The notes under the pieces: model-generated
Database searches by the model: none
What the model saw: only the letters and a program-made list of their open reading frames with translations
What the model was told of the DNA's origin: nothing
Translations under genes and position numbers: made by a program
From: UBA5336 sp039818165
GTDB taxonomy: Bacteria; Pseudomonadota; Alphaproteobacteria; Caulobacterales; Hyphomonadaceae
NCBI GenBank assembly: GCA_039818165.1
Contig: JBCBUL010000010.1
Location: 25,829-89,828 of the forward strand
Reading direction: 5' to 3'
DNA length: 64,000 nucleotides
Part shown: positions 1 through 8,749 of the stretch, one piece after another
Layout: every line of letters begins with the position of its first letter
Numbering within the stretch: position 1 is the stretch's first letter

Positions 1-562
1 CGCGCCGGGCGCGCTTCATCTGCTTCCGGCAAGATGTGTTCGCATCAATCCAGCGTTGGGCGGACCCTTCAATATCCCGCATCCCCGCCTTCACCTGGGA
101 GGCGACAACGTCGAGGCCATGGCGCTGCAAATACAGGAAGTAGGCGTCCGGGAACGCTTTCACGATGTGAGACAGATGCACCGTGTTCCAGGGCGTCTTG
201 TCTCCCCAGCGCGCCTGCGTAAACCCATGCTCGCCGGCCATGAACGCATAGAGCGCGTCGTAGAGCGACTGGACGGACTGGCGGGACTTTTCCCACCCTT
301 CAACGGCGTTGGCGAACGGGGAAAAGCTCTCAATCTCGAAATCGTCCCGGTGCGGATGACGGTCGATATAGGCGCAAACCATCCAGACTTTCTCACGCCA
401 GGTAAGCCCACGCCATTTCGACCAGCGCGACAGGATCTCACCGATCACATAGGTCTCCGGCGGAATGTAAATCTGACCAGACGCCATCAGCACGCGGCGC
501 GTGAGCGTGTTGCCGGAGCGCGGGGCGCCGATAATGAAAAGTGGAGCGGCGGTCGTGGCCAT
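1..562 (-). CDS. Sulfotransferase family protein (3' end outside window)
   Basis: Reading the minus strand from ATG at 562 gives 187 codons without a stop up to the left edge, so the gene is truncated by the window. The N-terminus carries GAPRSGNT (residues 12-19), the 5'-phosphosulfate-binding loop of PAPS-dependent sulfotransferases, and around residue 155 an RHGLDVVAS segment matches the 3'-phosphate-binding region (usual form RDPRDVVxS). It would transfer sulfate from PAPS to a glycan or other acceptor in the cytoplasm. Its ATG overlaps the TGA of the upstream glycosyltransferase by one base (TGATG), so the two are translationally coupled. The context of glycosyltransferases and a flippase suggests a sulfated surface polysaccharide; the acceptor itself is not shown by the sequence. 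Confidence 0.85.
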   Translation of the reverse strand, partial: MATTAAPLFIIGAPRSGNTLTRRVLMASGQIYIPPETYVIGEILSRWSKWRGLTWREKVWMVCAYIDRHPHRDDFEIESFSPFANAVEGWEKSRQSVQSLYDALYAFMAGEHGFTQARWGDKTPWNTVHLSHIVKAFPDAYFLYLQRHGLDVVASQVKAGMRDIEGSAQRWIDANTSCRKQMKRARR

Positions 563-1725
563 CAGGCGGTCAACCTCTTGTCCTGGCGGCGACGCTTGTG
601 GAAACCCGTCCATTTGCGTGCAGCGGTGAAGGGAGATGCGCTTGGCGATGCGCCGCGCGACGTTGTTCCGGTATCTGACAGGAGGGCCTCGTAGCGCGCC
701 GGGATGGCGGATGTCGCATAGGCCTCCAGGCAATAGTCCCGCGCTTCCGCAGCCGCCTGCCGCGCCCCGACAAGATCATGGCGGATTGTGTCGAGCACAG
801 ACGCGACCTCTGACGGCTGGCAATAGACCGCATGGGGACCGAACGTCACCCGGAGGCCGGGGTCCAGTATACAACGCGCTCCCATTAGCATCGCTTCAGC
901 CACGGTCCGGCCAAAAGTCTCGGTCCAGCGGCTGGAGTAGAAGTACGCGAAGACATCGAGGCTATCGAGAAAATCGGTCACGGGTTCGGCGTTAAAGGCG
1001 AGCACGTCCCAGCGCGAGACATCCAGGCCCATATCCTCGAAGAATGCCGGGTCGGTTCCCATGGTGCGAATGTGCGTATGCGGCCCGGCCGGGAGGCTGG
1101 CGGCGATTTCAGCGGGAGAGTCGCCCCACTTTTCCGCATGCGGACGGCCATGGCGTCCCACGGTGAGATCGGGCGATGTCAGCTTTTCGCGCTTGGGCGC
1201 CCAGTCCGCGACATCGAATGTGTTGATCCAGTCAAGCGTTGTCAGTCTCAGCAATGGAGCGAAGCTTTGGAGTTGGGCCCGGCAAACCCCCGAAATCGGC
1301 GCCCATAGGGGGCGGACGCCAAATTGGGTTCGGATGCGTGATTGAACCGCAAACGGATCATAGTCCAGGGCGCCGTCCCCCTTGAAGGGGGCCTGGTGCG
1401 CAACGATTACCGCGCGGTCGCATGTCAGTGAAACAGGGTTGGCGACACCAACCTGAAAGGGTTGGGGATGATGGAAGAAAGCCAAACGTGCGGCCAACGG
1501 GCCATCGCCAGAAACGCGCTCGACACCTGGCAGATCAAACAGTGCCTCGAGTGCCGGGTTAGCTGTTTCATGGGGCAGGAAAAAGTCCTGACCCTCGACA
1601 AAATACATCCCCACCGCGACACCTGCGGCGGAAAAAGTGCGCACATCGCTGGCCACGGATGTGGCTGTTCCGCCCATGAAGCGGGGGTCCACCAGTATCA
1701 GAACATCGAAGGGGGCCTTGGCCAC
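562..1725 (-). CDS. Glycosyltransferase, GT4/GT-B type
   Basis: A protein of about 387 residues. The C-terminal half contains DVFAYFYSSRWTETFGRTVAEAM, read here as the E-x7-E nucleotide-sugar-binding motif of GT4 enzymes (ETFGRTVAEAM), followed by MGARCI, the usual loop that follows it. It should add a sugar from a nucleotide-activated donor to a growing surface polysaccharide on the cytoplasmic side of the inner membrane. I choose GTG at 1725 because GAGGAG lies six bases before it; a longer frame begins at TTG 1788 but has no ribosome site. It sits between a flippase and a sulfotransferase on the same strand. Donor and acceptor sugars cannot be read from sequence. The C-terminal 30 residues are basic and Ser-rich, probably a disordered tail. 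Confidence 0.85.
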   Translation of the reverse strand: MAKAPFDVLILVDPRFMGGTATSVASDVRTFSAAGVAVGMYFVEGQDFFLPHETANPALEALFDLPGVERVSGDGPLAARLAFFHHPQPFQVGVANPVSLTCDRAVIVAHQAPFKGDGALDYDPFAVQSRIRTQFGVRPLWAPISGVCRAQLQSFAPLLRLTTLDWINTFDVADWAPKREKLTSPDLTVGRHGRPHAEKWGDSPAEIAASLPAGPHTHIRTMGTDPAFFEDMGLDVSRWDVLAFNAEPVTDFLDSLDVFAYFYSSRWTETFGRTVAEAMLMGARCILDPGLRVTFGPHAVYCQPSEVASVLDTIRHDLVGARQAAAEARDYCLEAYATSAIPARYEALLSDTGTTSRGASPSASPFTAARKWTGFHKRRRQDKRLTA

Positions 1726-1802
1726 CGCGCTCTCCTCGCCTGTGCTCCGTCCATCCCACATTGACGAAGCGTCTTCATCCCTAAGCAAACGCCATGCCTT
1801 GC

Positions 1803-3287
1803 CTACTCTGCTGGCGCACCTTGCTGGCGCTGCTGCACAAGGGCCTTCGCCTCATCGATCAGTTCTCGGACGAAGCCGTTGAAGAGTGTGTACATCGCCG
1901 CGAGGAAGACACCGATCCCGATCGGCACAAGGATGACGAGTTGGACCGCGCTGGACAGCGCGTCCAGCCCCGGCCACAGCGCCTGGACAGCATAAATCGC
2001 CCCCGCCATCAGCGCCGAAGATACCGCGGTGGGCAGAATGGCGGACACGTACTGAGACACCGGGATCCCCATATGGCGCAAGGTGATGATCTGTAACGGC
2101 ACAAACAGGACGAAATTCGCGATGAGATAGGCGACTGAAAGGGCCACCAGGGAGCCCATATAGACACCGACAGCAAAGGCGATCACGAAGCCGACCATTC
2201 GGATCAAAGCCCATTGCAGCAGGATCTTTGAGTTGCCGAGCGCCTTCCAGAGCACGTTTGACGGACCGCCCACCGTCTGGATGACGCCCACAAAGGCGAG
2301 GATCGACAAGACCGGCACAACAGGAGCCCAGTTCGGCCCGAAGACCAGTGCCACAAATGGCTCACTGACCATGGCCAGCCCCGTCATCATTGGGATGGCA
2401 ATACCCGCCAGCACGGAGACAGACCGCAGGAACACCAACCGCAGACGTTCCGTTTCGTGCTTGATCGACGACATGGCGGGATAAAGGGCATAGCCGGCGC
2501 CCAGCGAAAGCGAGGACACCGGCACAAGCATGATCTGATACGCCCGGCCATAGAAGCCGAGCTGCTCCGCGCCCAGGTAACGCCCGATCAGGATATTGTC
2601 CGCATTGCGATTGATGAAGGTCACAAAGGCTTCGCCCGTCAGACGCAGGCTGAATGGCAGGACCGCGACAATCTCTGAAAAATCAAAGAGGAAGCGCAGG
2701 GGCGCGCGCTGCGCCGCGAGACCGCCAACCATCTTGATAAAGTAGAGCACGACCTGTTGCAGCACGAGTGCCCACATGCCGAGGCCCTGGGCTGCCGCCA
2801 CGAGCACAACGACGGCTGACGCAAGGGTCGCTGTCAGGTCAATCGCTGCAATGGTTCGAAAGCGGAAATTGCGCTGCATCCAGGCCATGGGCACGAGGAA
2901 GACGCAGTGCATCAGCACCATGGCCGACAGGGCCTGAACCAAAGGCTCAACCACGGGTTCTCGGTAGAACCCCGCAATAAGAGGGGCGGCGAGGAATGTG
3001 CCGATGGTCATGGCGCCGCCCAGGGCGAGATTGGTCCAGAACGCCGTCGACCAGAAGGCAGGCGATGGGGCATCCGCCCGCACCAGAGCGGCAGAGATGC
3101 CCAAATCGTTGAACATCGTGAACAGCGCGACAAACGCCATCGCCATGCCGACATAGCCGAACTGCTCTGGCGGGATCGTGCGCGCCAAAATCGGCAACAC
3201 GACAACGAACTGCAACACCGTCTTGAACAGGATTGTCGACACATTGAGTGTCGCCCCATCAATCGTCTTGCGTGCAAGATTACTCAT
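1803..3287 (-). CDS. Polysaccharide flippase, MOP/PST superfamily (Wzx/WzxC-like)
   Basis: 494 residues of strongly hydrophobic sequence with roughly 12-14 membrane spans and an N-terminal MSNLARKTIDGATLNV start typical of WzxC-type lipopolysaccharide biosynthesis transporters. The internal RNADNILIGRYLGAEQLGFYGRAY segment is a hallmark of this family (NxDxxxIGxxLG...LGxY). These proteins flip undecaprenyl-linked oligosaccharide repeat units across the inner membrane. It is followed by the GT4 gene (78 bases gap to the chosen GTG) and diverges from the GT2 gene at 3472, with 184 bases between the two starts that must hold both promoters. Family assignment is firm; the transported glycan is unknown. 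Confidence 0.92.
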   Translation of the reverse strand: MSNLARKTIDGATLNVSTILFKTVLQFVVVLPILARTIPPEQFGYVGMAMAFVALFTMFNDLGISAALVRADAPSPAFWSTAFWTNLALGGAMTIGTFLAAPLIAGFYREPVVEPLVQALSAMVLMHCVFLVPMAWMQRNFRFRTIAAIDLTATLASAVVVLVAAAQGLGMWALVLQQVVLYFIKMVGGLAAQRAPLRFLFDFSEIVAVLPFSLRLTGEAFVTFINRNADNILIGRYLGAEQLGFYGRAYQIMLVPVSSLSLGAGYALYPAMSSIKHETERLRLVFLRSVSVLAGIAIPMMTGLAMVSEPFVALVFGPNWAPVVPVLSILAFVGVIQTVGGPSNVLWKALGNSKILLQWALIRMVGFVIAFAVGVYMGSLVALSVAYLIANFVLFVPLQIITLRHMGIPVSQYVSAILPTAVSSALMAGAIYAVQALWPGLDALSSAVQLVILVPIGIGVFLAAMYTLFNGFVRELIDEAKALVQQRQQGAPAE

Positions 3288-3471
3288 TCAACTGTCCCAA
3301 GACCGGACGCCGGCCACTCCGGCATGATTCCCGCAAGCGGTCAGATCGACTGTAAAGCCAGTCTGAGGCCACCTCCGACCGCATGGGTCTGCAAGTCTCA
3401 TACTGGTTTTGCCCGAGACCCAAGCGTGCAGGGAGCCAATACGCCTGTTACGCGAATTTGAGGAGCTGGAA

Positions 3472-4614
3472 ATGGCCGACAAGATCAGCGTGATCGTGCC
3501 GACCTTCAACCGCGTGGACCTGATCGCGGAAACGCTCGACAGTCTGCTGTGCCAGACGCGGCGCCCCGATGAGTTCCTCGTCATCGACGATGGGTCCACC
3601 GATGGAACGGGGGACGTCGTCAAAGCCTATGGCGACGCAGTCCGATACATGGCCAAGCCAAATGGCGGCAAGGCCAGCGCCCTCAATCTCGCAATGGAAC
3701 AGGTCTCAGGCGACCTGATCTGGATCTGCGATGATGACGACCTCATCCTGCCTGAAACCTGTGCCCGGCTTGCGGCATGCCTGGAGGCTGATCCAAAGCT
3801 TGGCTTTGCGGCTGGCCGGCATGAAGACTTCATCGTCGACAGTGATACCGGCGAGCGTATCGTTAAAGCGCCCGGATACTGGCGCCCGTCCCAGAGCGAT
3901 GAAATCTTTCCAGACCTCCTCGACGGATGCCACATTTTCCAACCGGGACTCATCGTCCGGCGCAGCGTTTACGATGCCGTCGGCCCCTTCGATGAAGCGT
4001 TCATCCGCTCCCAGGACTATGAGATGATGCTGCGCATCGCCCGCCACGCCCGAGGCGTTTTGCTGCCGGAAACTGTGTATCTGCACCGTGAGCATGGCGG
4101 CGCGCGGGGCTCGGCCAAGGAGCGCTTCACGCCGGAAGAGGCCAATGCGAAGTGGATCAAGTTCCACCGGATGATCTTCGAACCTCTTATGGCCGAGCTC
4201 GGTGATACGGATATCCTGCCGGCCTCGCTGGTGGCCCGGCCCGACATTGCACCCATCACGGCCCGTGTGGCCGCATTCAAACGCGCCGGCGTCTATGCCC
4301 GCCACATGATGTGGCCGGAAGCCATGGACACCTACGAAGACATCGCCGCCCGTGCGGAGGGCCCAGACCTGACAGACGTGGAACAGCGTCTCGTAAAGCA
4401 GGCGACTGGTTACAGCTTCGGCTGCGGCCCGCTGTATGAAGACCAGGAGATTCGGCGCCGCGCAATAGCCCTGAAATCGATCTCCCCACGTGGACGGCAG
4501 ATCGCGAACCTGTTGGGCGCGTCCATGATGTGGCGTATCAAGTGTGCCACGAAATCCGGCAACCTGCCCCTGGCGGCTCAACTCACCGGCTTTGTGGCCA
4601 GCGCCCGGCTCTAG
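3472..4614 (+). CDS. Glycosyltransferase family 2
   Basis: About 380 residues with a GT-A fold N-terminus: ISVIVPTFNR at residues 5-14, VIDDGS around 38-42 and the acidic metal/nucleotide-sugar motif DDDD at 87-90. QDYEMMLR about 80 residues further on matches the ED/QD-Y acceptor-side motif of GT2 enzymes. The start at ATG 3472 is set by AGGAG at 3461-3465; an in-frame ATG at 3409 lacks a ribosome site. The C-terminal 130 residues are a helical extension without a recognised domain. It would transfer a sugar to a lipid- or glycan-linked acceptor in the polysaccharide pathway shared with the divergent flippase. The stop codon overlaps that of the convergent methyltransferase through a CTAG. 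Confidence 0.88.
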   Translation: MADKISVIVPTFNRVDLIAETLDSLLCQTRRPDEFLVIDDGSTDGTGDVVKAYGDAVRYMAKPNGGKASALNLAMEQVSGDLIWICDDDDLILPETCARLAACLEADPKLGFAAGRHEDFIVDSDTGERIVKAPGYWRPSQSDEIFPDLLDGCHIFQPGLIVRRSVYDAVGPFDEAFIRSQDYEMMLRIARHARGVLLPETVYLHREHGGARGSAKERFTPEEANAKWIKFHRMIFEPLMAELGDTDILPASLVARPDIAPITARVAAFKRAGVYARHMMWPEAMDTYEDIAARAEGPDLTDVEQRLVKQATGYSFGCGPLYEDQEIRRRAIALKSISPRGRQIANLLGASMMWRIKCATKSGNLPLAAQLTGFVASARL

Positions 4615-5192
4615 ACAACATCCACCACGTAAAGCGCCTGACGAAACAGCGGTCCGTAGGGTTTCTGGTCGGCATGGACCAGGCGCAGGCCGTTATCTTC
4701 GAACGTGGCGCGCCAGCCATCGTCATCACGATTGGTATGCGGGTGGCCTAAAAACTCAAGGTTCACAAGGCTGTCTGCACCATAGGTCAGGTAGCGCTGG
4801 AGGGCGCTCTCATAGACGTCCTCCACCAGGATCAAGCGCCGGGCAATGCGAGCGGCCTCGCGCAGGATCGCATCCGGGTCCGGCGTGTGGTGCAACATGG
4901 TCAGCAGCAAGGCTGCGTCGAACTCCCCGTCGTCAAACGGCATTCGCCTGCCATCATAAAGGTGCGGCCTGAACCGGTTGTCGAAACTGGAGTCTGCAAT
5001 GTCGAGCGGCAGTGCCGAGTACCCCGCCTCGCCGAGTACGGCCTGGACACTTCCGGGGCCGGAACCGATTTCGATCATCCGATCGGTCGTCGACACAAAT
5101 GGAGCGAACCACTCCACCTTCCGGCGCGCATCCAGCTTCCAGAGCTGAAAAATGGCCGGGCCCAGCACAGGTGTTCGCCAAAGACTGCGCAT
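4611..5192 (-). CDS. Class I SAM-dependent methyltransferase (type 11-like)
   Basis: 193 residues. EIGSGPGS (41-48) is motif I, the SAM-binding loop; LPLDIADSSFDN supplies the acidic motif II; and DAALLLTMLHHTPDP (about 92-106) is the post-motif common in Methyltransf_11 proteins. I place the start at ATG 5192 because GGGAG stands five bases upstream; a frame open to 5288 would overlap the end of the upstream dehydrogenase and lacks a ribosome site. It lies 92 bases downstream of the dehydrogenase on the same strand. The substrate is unknown. A sugar or lipid-carrier methylation is possible from the polysaccharide genes nearby, but a ubiquinone-like or small-metabolite substrate is equally compatible. 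Confidence 0.8.
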   Translation of the reverse strand: MRSLWRTPVLGPAIFQLWKLDARRKVEWFAPFVSTTDRMIEIGSGPGSVQAVLGEAGYSALPLDIADSSFDNRFRPHLYDGRRMPFDDGEFDAALLLTMLHHTPDPDAILREAARIARRLILVEDVYESALQRYLTYGADSLVNLEFLGHPHTNRDDDGWRATFEDNGLRLVHADQKPYGPLFRQALYVVDVV

Positions 5193-5284
5193 TTGCGCTC
5201 CCGCGTGTTTGCCACCACTCGCCAAGCCTCGCTGAGGCAGACGAGCAGGCTTATCCTGAAACTGGAGGCTTTCGCCACACGCCT

Positions 5285-6277
5285 TCAATCAACACCAAAC
5301 ACGGTTTGTTGAACCTGATTCTTCAGGGGCGCGCCGTCCAGGAAGGCCCTCAGATTTTCCAGGAACAAGTCGTCGGTTCGGAGCTTGGCATCTTCCGTGA
5401 GCGCGGCGATGTGCGGTGTCAGCGTGATCGCAGGATGAGACCAGATTGGATGGTCCGGCGGAAGCGGTTCCTCGCGAACCACATCCAGATACGCAGCGCC
5501 CGGTCGCCCCGATTCAAGGCCCGCGAGCAATGCCGCCTCATCAACCAATGCGCCCCGTCCCACATTGATGAGCAGCGCGCCTGGTTTCATCGCCGCGAAA
5601 AAAGCTGCATCGGCGAGATTTTCCGTCTCCGGGGTCAGCGGCGGACAAAGCACCACAGCGTCGGCATCAGAAACCGCGCCCGCAATATCCCGGGGGTGCA
5701 CCATGGCGTCGGCATGCTCATGATCACCAGGCGTGCGCCGCACACCTGTCACCCTGCCCCCCAGTGCTGTCACGCGCTGCGCCGTGGCCTGGCCGATATG
5801 CCCAAAACCAACGATCACCCAGTGGGTCGCGCAAATCTCCCGAAATCCGATCCGCTCCCAACGCTTTGCAGCCTGCGCCTTGCGCCGCGCCGGCCCATTC
5901 TGGAAATGATCCAGTCCAGCCCAAAGAACCCACTCCGCAATCGCCGCACTCTGCTCATGGCTGGACGTGAAAACCCCAGCCTTTTGACCTATCGCCCTGA
6001 GAGCCGGATGCTCAATGCCCGCGGCGCTGGACTGGAACCAATCAACCGATGGCGCCGCCATAATGTACTTAAAGAAGTCCATGACGGCGGGTGAGAAATA
6101 CGCGTCCTGCGTCCCGTAGACAATTTTCAGATCGGGTATCTCTGGCACGGATCCGCCCCAGGGACGCCCGACCTTGCCCAGATCGTCCAGTGTGAGAGGC
6201 GAAAGCGTTTCAGCAAACGGCTTGAGCCTATCGGCGATGCGCGCGAATGTGGTGGCATGGCAAAACAGATCGCCCAT
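5285..6277 (-). CDS. D-isomer-specific 2-hydroxyacid dehydrogenase, NAD(P)-dependent
   Basis: 330 residues. The Rossmann loop VGFGHIG (GxGxxG at 157-162), the NVGRG segment with catalytic Arg241, Glu270 (in REEPLP) and His289 (in TPHIAAL) complete the R-E-H triad of this family. It would interconvert a 2-keto acid and a D-2-hydroxy acid with NAD(P)H. The start at ATG 6277 is fixed by an excellent AAGGAGGA eight bases upstream; the longer open frame to 6463 is not needed. Its 5' end overlaps, head to head, the first 21 bases of the divergent gene at 6257, an unusual arrangement. Exact substrate (glyoxylate, hydroxypyruvate or other) is not readable. Confidence 0.88.
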   Translation of the reverse strand: MGDLFCHATTFARIADRLKPFAETLSPLTLDDLGKVGRPWGGSVPEIPDLKIVYGTQDAYFSPAVMDFFKYIMAAPSVDWFQSSAAGIEHPALRAIGQKAGVFTSSHEQSAAIAEWVLWAGLDHFQNGPARRKAQAAKRWERIGFREICATHWVIVGFGHIGQATAQRVTALGGRVTGVRRTPGDHEHADAMVHPRDIAGAVSDADAVVLCPPLTPETENLADAAFFAAMKPGALLINVGRGALVDEAALLAGLESGRPGAAYLDVVREEPLPPDHPIWSHPAITLTPHIAALTEDAKLRTDDLFLENLRAFLDGAPLKNQVQQTVFGVD

Positions 6278-6664
6278 CGATTCCTCCTTTTTTGCTGTGT
6301 CTGGTGCCTCAGCCTCGGCGCGCCCGCAAGCGCGCAGGACGACATCCCCCTGCGCGACCCTTCCTATCTCAGAGACACGGTTCGGTTGGCAGGCGTGCTT
6401 GGCTCGGCCCATGGGGCCCGTTTCGTGTGCAATGGCGAGGGCGACCAATACTGGCGTGCCCACATGATTGAGCTGTTGACATTGGAAGCGCCCAATCGCG
6501 GCGCTCTGCGCAGCTCCATGGTCGACGCCTTCAATACGGGCTTCTCAGAGGCCCAGAGGCGCTTTGCCTTCTGCGACCAGAACACGGTCGAGGCCGAAAA
6601 GCGCTACGCCGCCGAAGGCCGCGATCTGGCGGATCGATTGGCTGCCTACTATTTCACGCGCTGA
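6257..6664 (+). CDS. TIGR02301-type periplasmic protein
   Basis: 135 residues beginning MAKQIAHRF, then a hydrophobic stretch and an ASA-Q cleavage site near residue 26: a clear Sec signal peptide. The mature part has RDPSYLRD, a conserved pair of Cys (in FVCNGEG and FCDQN) and a QYWRAHM segment, the pattern I know from the alphaproteobacterial TIGR02301 family, whose function is not known. The two cysteines may form a disulfide. The first 21 bases overlap the start of the divergent dehydrogenase, so the codons of the signal peptide include the complement of that gene's ribosome site. Only a weak purine stretch precedes this ATG, but the intact signal peptide argues that this start is correct. 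Confidence 0.75.
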   Translation: MAKQIAHRFLLFCCVWCLSLGAPASAQDDIPLRDPSYLRDTVRLAGVLGSAHGARFVCNGEGDQYWRAHMIELLTLEAPNRGALRSSMVDAFNTGFSEAQRRFAFCDQNTVEAEKRYAAEGRDLADRLAAYYFTR

Positions 6665-6729
6665 TCGCGCTCGACACTTGGGGATGTGCGGCCTAGCTTC
6701 CCGCGAAACCAAACGCCGGGAGCCTATCC

Positions 6730-8721
6730 ATGATCCGCCTTGTCGCCCTTGCCGCATCCCTGGTCGCTTTGGCCGCCTGCGAAACCGTTGAGACCGGGCC
6801 CCCGCCCGTTGCCCCGGCCACGATTGTCTCCGTCGAAGCGGCAGCCCCGGTGGAGCCAGGCATTGGCGACCGGCTGAATACGGGCCGCAAATTTGGAACG
6901 CGCAGCGCCGTGGTGGCGCCAAATGCTGCGGCCGCAACGGCCCATCCGCTGGCCACACAGGTCGCCCTCGACATCATGAAGCGCGGCGGCAGCGCCATGG
7001 ACGCGGCGATTGCAGCCAATGCGATGCTGGGCCTGGTCGAGCCGACGGGGAACGGAATTGGCGGGGACCTGTTCGCCATTGTCTGGGATCCGCGCACGCA
7101 GAAGCTCTACGGCTATAATGGCTCTGGCCGCAGCCCCATTGGCGCGACGCTGGAGGACATGCAGGCCGCCGCCGACGCGCATATGGAGGGCGAGGAAATC
7201 CCGCCCTTTGGCGCTGCCCCCGTCAGCGTGCCCGGCACGGTGGAGGCCTGGGGCGTGTTGCATGAGCGGTTCGGGCGGATGCCGCTGAATTATGTGCTTG
7301 AGCCCACCATCGATTATGCGCGGGGCGGCGCGCCCATCCCCGAAGTGATCGCCTATTATTGGGGGCGCAACGAGACGCGCCTGCGCGAGGCGAGCGAGAG
7401 CGGGATGCTGGAAGAGTTCGCCAATGCCGAGGCGACCTTCTTCTCCCCCGCCCCGGTCGAGGGCGCTCTGTTCACAAATCCCGATCTGGCCGACACGCTG
7501 GAGCGGATTGCCGAATTCGGGCCGGGCGACTTCTACACCGGCCAGATTGCGCGCACCATGGACGCCTATTTCGAGCGCATCGGCGGCTTCCTGACCTATG
7601 AAGACTTCGCCGCCCATGAGGGCGAATGGGTCGAGCCATTCTGCGCGGATTATCGCGAGGCGCGCGTCTGTCAGCTTGGCCCGAACACGCAAGGGGTCGC
7701 CGCGCTGCAGATGCTGCAAATGCTGGAAGGCTTCCCCATGCGCGAGTTCGGCTTTGGCAGTGCCGACAGCGTTATGGCGCAGGTGGAAGCGAAGCGGTTG
7801 GCGTTTGCGGACCGGGCCTCGGGGTACGCCGATCCGGCATTCAGCGGCAAGGATCCTGCGCGATTTATCTCGAACGGCTACAACCAGCGTCGCGCACGCT
7901 TTATCGATTTGCAGCAGGCCATGTCCGGCGAAACCGTGGTCACATCGATCGGCGAAACTCTGGATGTGATGATAAACGAAGCGCTAGATGGGATTGAGTC
8001 AGAATACCCTGTAATGGTTGACATAATTCGCCGCGGAAGAAGTGGCGAAGATGTTTCCAAGGAACTCGAAGCTTACAATGCTAGGCGCGCCGAAGCCGAC
8101 GCCAAGCTCCACGACGGCGACACGACCTATCTCTCCGTGGCCGACTCCAACGGCATGATGGTCTCGCTCATCCAGTCGAATTATCGCGGCATGGGGTCTG
8201 GGCTGGTGGCCGATGGGCTCGGCTTCATGTTCCAGGATCGCGGCCAACTCTTCAGCCTCGACCCGGCCCACCCGAACGTGTTCGAGCCCGGCAAGCGGCC
8301 CTTCCACACCATCATTCCGGGCTTTGCGTTCAAGGACGTCGACGGCGCGCACCAGCCCTGGCTCAGCTTCGGCCTGATGGGCGGGGGCATGCAGCCACAG
8401 GGCCATGTGCAGGTGATCCTGAACCTCATCGACTACGATATGGGCCTGCAGGAAGCGGGCGATGCCGCGCGCTGGGAACATGTCGGCGGCTGCGAGCCGA
8501 CCGATGATCTGGAAGGCGACGACTGCGAAGCCGATATGGGCGAGGTGCGCCTTGAGAGCGGCCTTGCAGGCATCGCCGCCGCGCTTGAGTCGCGCGGGCA
8601 TGAAGTGCGCTGCTGCGGCCCGAATTTCGGCGGCTACCAGGCCGTCATGCGCGACTTCGAAAGCGGCGCGTGGATCGCCGCCACCGAAATGCGTAAAGAC
8701 GGCGCGGCTGGGGGGTATTAG
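6730..8721 (+). CDS. ggt: Gamma-glutamyltransferase (lipoprotein)
   Basis: 663 residues. A lipobox (LAAC, lipid-modified Cys17) puts it on a periplasmic membrane face. The large-subunit part has GGSAMDAAIAANAMLGLVEP and GNGIGGDLFA, and the small subunit begins at the autoprocessing nucleophile in DTTYLSVAD (Thr465), followed by FMFQDRGQLF and LMGGGMQPQGHVQ, all landmark blocks of the Ntn-hydrolase GGT family. It cleaves gamma-glutamyl bonds, for example of glutathione, after splitting itself into two chains. About 663 residues is longer than the usual 560-590; part of the excess is a 50-residue insert (about 405-455) just before Thr465, whose codons are AT-richer than the rest. It seems to be a single-gene unit. 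Confidence 0.93.
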   Translation: MIRLVALAASLVALAACETVETGPPPVAPATIVSVEAAAPVEPGIGDRLNTGRKFGTRSAVVAPNAAAATAHPLATQVALDIMKRGGSAMDAAIAANAMLGLVEPTGNGIGGDLFAIVWDPRTQKLYGYNGSGRSPIGATLEDMQAAADAHMEGEEIPPFGAAPVSVPGTVEAWGVLHERFGRMPLNYVLEPTIDYARGGAPIPEVIAYYWGRNETRLREASESGMLEEFANAEATFFSPAPVEGALFTNPDLADTLERIAEFGPGDFYTGQIARTMDAYFERIGGFLTYEDFAAHEGEWVEPFCADYREARVCQLGPNTQGVAALQMLQMLEGFPMREFGFGSADSVMAQVEAKRLAFADRASGYADPAFSGKDPARFISNGYNQRRARFIDLQQAMSGETVVTSIGETLDVMINEALDGIESEYPVMVDIIRRGRSGEDVSKELEAYNARRAEADAKLHDGDTTYLSVADSNGMMVSLIQSNYRGMGSGLVADGLGFMFQDRGQLFSLDPAHPNVFEPGKRPFHTIIPGFAFKDVDGAHQPWLSFGLMGGGMQPQGHVQVILNLIDYDMGLQEAGDAARWEHVGGCEPTDDLEGDDCEADMGEVRLESGLAGIAAALESRGHEVRCCGPNFGGYQAVMRDFESGAWIAATEMRKDGAAGGY

Positions 8722-8749
8722 GTGTCAGCCAGCCCGAACAGACCACACA

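Noticed and set aside
3706..4581. A 291-codon minus-strand frame opposite the GT2 gene
   Set aside because: Antisense shadow with no recognisable motif; the plus frame has the complete GT2 core.
6724..7719. A 331-codon minus-strand frame opposite ggt
   Set aside because: Shadow of the ggt codons; the plus frame has all GGT landmarks.
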